A stretch of DNA of 64,000 nucleotides from Methylohalomonas sp034521715 (GTDB lineage Bacteria > Pseudomonadota > Gammaproteobacteria > Methylohalomonadales > Methylohalomonadaceae), in assembly GCA_034521715.1 (NCBI GenBank), contig JAXHLY010000002.1, positions 372,001-436,000 of the forward strand, read 5' to 3'. Below the pieces are notes generated by a model, which saw only the letters and a program-made list of their open reading frames with translations, did not search any database and had not been told where the DNA came from. Shown piece after piece: positions 63,068 through 64,000 of the stretch; the stretch's first letter is position 1; each line of letters begins with the position of its first letter. The position numbers and the translations under genes were made by a program.

Positions 63068-64000
63068 ATGTCCGTGCCACGCAAAACGCCAATTGAACGC
63101 TATCGGAATATCGGTATTTCCGCGCATATTGACGCGGGCAAGACCACGACGACCGAGCGTATCCTGTTCTATACCGGTGTCTCCCACAAGATGGGCGAAG
63201 TGCACGACGGTGGTGCCGTCATGGACTGGATGGAACAGGAGCAGGAGCGTGGCATCACCATTACCTCCGCCGCGACCACCTGTTTCTGGCAGGGCATGGA
63301 CAAGCAGTATCCGGAACATCGCATCAATATTATCGATACGCCGGGGCACGTCGATTTCACGATCGAGGTGGAACGCTCGCTGCGCGTGCTCGACGGTGCC
63401 TGCATGGTGTTCTGTGCCGTCGGCGGCGTTGAGCCGCAGAGTCCGAGACCGTATGGCGCCAGGCCAACAAGTACGGCGTGCCGCGCCTGGCCTTCGTCAA
63501 CAAGATGGATCGCGCCGGTGCCGACTACTTCCGCGTTGTCAAGCAGATCAAGGACCGCCTGGGCGCCTTCCCGGTACCGGTACAGATTCCCATCGGCGCC
63601 GAGGACAAGTTTGCCGGTATCGTCGACCTGGTGCGGATGAAGGCCATCTACTGGGACGATTCCAGCGCCGGTATGATTTATGAGCAACGCGATGTCCCCG
63701 ATGAGCTGAAGGATACCGCCAAACAGTATTACGAACAGATGGTCGAGGCCGCGGCCGAGGCCTCCGAAGAACTGATGGACAAGTACCTGAACGAGGGTGA
63801 CCTCGATGCCGAATCCATCAAGAAAGGCCTGCGCATGCGCACCCTGGCCAATGAAATTATTCCCGCCCTGTGTGGCTCCGCCTTCAAGAACAAGGGTGTG
63901 CAGGCCATGCTGGATGCCGTGGTCGATTACATGCCGGCGCCGATCGATGTGCCGCCGATCAAGGGCATCTCGACGACGGCAAGGATACGAGGCGGTTCGT
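63068..64000 (+). CDS. fusA: elongation factor G, 5' part (frame break near 63440)
   Basis: Ribosomal translocase. The GTPase domain begins with NIGISAHIDAGKTTTTERIL (G1), then GITITSAAT (G2) and DTPGHVDF (G3). After AVGGVEPQ the frame breaks (two surplus bases, or one missing, near 63440) and continues SETVWRQANKYGVPRLAFVNKMDRAG (G4 NKMD), then LCGSAFKNKGVQAMLDAVVDYMPAP (G5 SAF). A further break seems present near 63970. The gene runs out of the window. Confidence 0.95.

Overview
The window reads as chromosome of a free-living gammaproteobacterium, GC-rich, with the gene orders gpmI-envC-yibQ, yibN-secB-gpsA, fmt-rsmB-ntrYX-trkAH, dprA-smg-topA and tRNA-tuf-secE-nusG-rplKAJL-rpoBC-rpsLG-fusA. 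The ensemble resembles deep-branching (Chromatiales-like) Gammaproteobacteria. That placement is inference from synteny and protein style, not from a marker-gene tree. No IS element, prophage, CRISPR array or rRNA gene was seen.

Layout. 1-647: 3' end of ubiB, then a repeat-rich spacer. 896-7061 (minus): gpmI, envC-like, ctpA-like, yibQ, yajL and a LOG-family gene, i.e. envelope and stress housekeeping. 7452-9481 (plus): rhodanese yibN, secB, gpsA. 9646-29060 (plus): a nearly complete MSHA-type IV pilus locus. It opens with an ECF sigma factor, a one-TM putative anti-sigma protein and a giant MshQ-like surface protein. After a spacer with a perfect CRP-type palindrome come mshI, a pilN-like gene, mshJ, mshK, mshL (secretin), mshM, mshN, mshE (ATPase), mshG, mshF, an unrecognised four-TM protein, the pilin with its own terminator, and the minor pilins mshC, mshD, mshO and mshP. 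29083-30993: trmL, a dihydroorotate dehydrogenase and a TPR protein. 31199-41563 (minus): methyltransferase, trkH, trkA, ntrX, ntrY, DUF4390, rsmB, fmt, def. 41717-47644 (plus): LysM protein, dprA, smg, topA, tsaC. 47713-64000 (plus): tRNA-Tyr, Gly and Thr, tuf, tRNA-Trp, secE, nusG, rplKAJL, rpoBC, rpsL, rpsG and the start of fusA.

Sequence quality matters. At least 17 genes carry one or more one- or two-base frame breaks, including essential single-copy genes (rpoB has at least nine). Reading continues in another frame with full homology each time. These are treated as sequence errors, and each affected gene is given as one CDS with the breaks described.

The most interesting biology is: (i) the sigma/putative anti-sigma/adhesin cassette beside the MSHA operon; (ii) families of 7- and 8-bp-period intergenic repeats, several with inverted arms, placed just after stop codons; (iii) an NtrX with a degenerate AAA+ domain lacking GAFTGA; (iv) a tuf gene whose codon use is unlike that of its neighbours. 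I found no convincing wholly new defence or mobile system.
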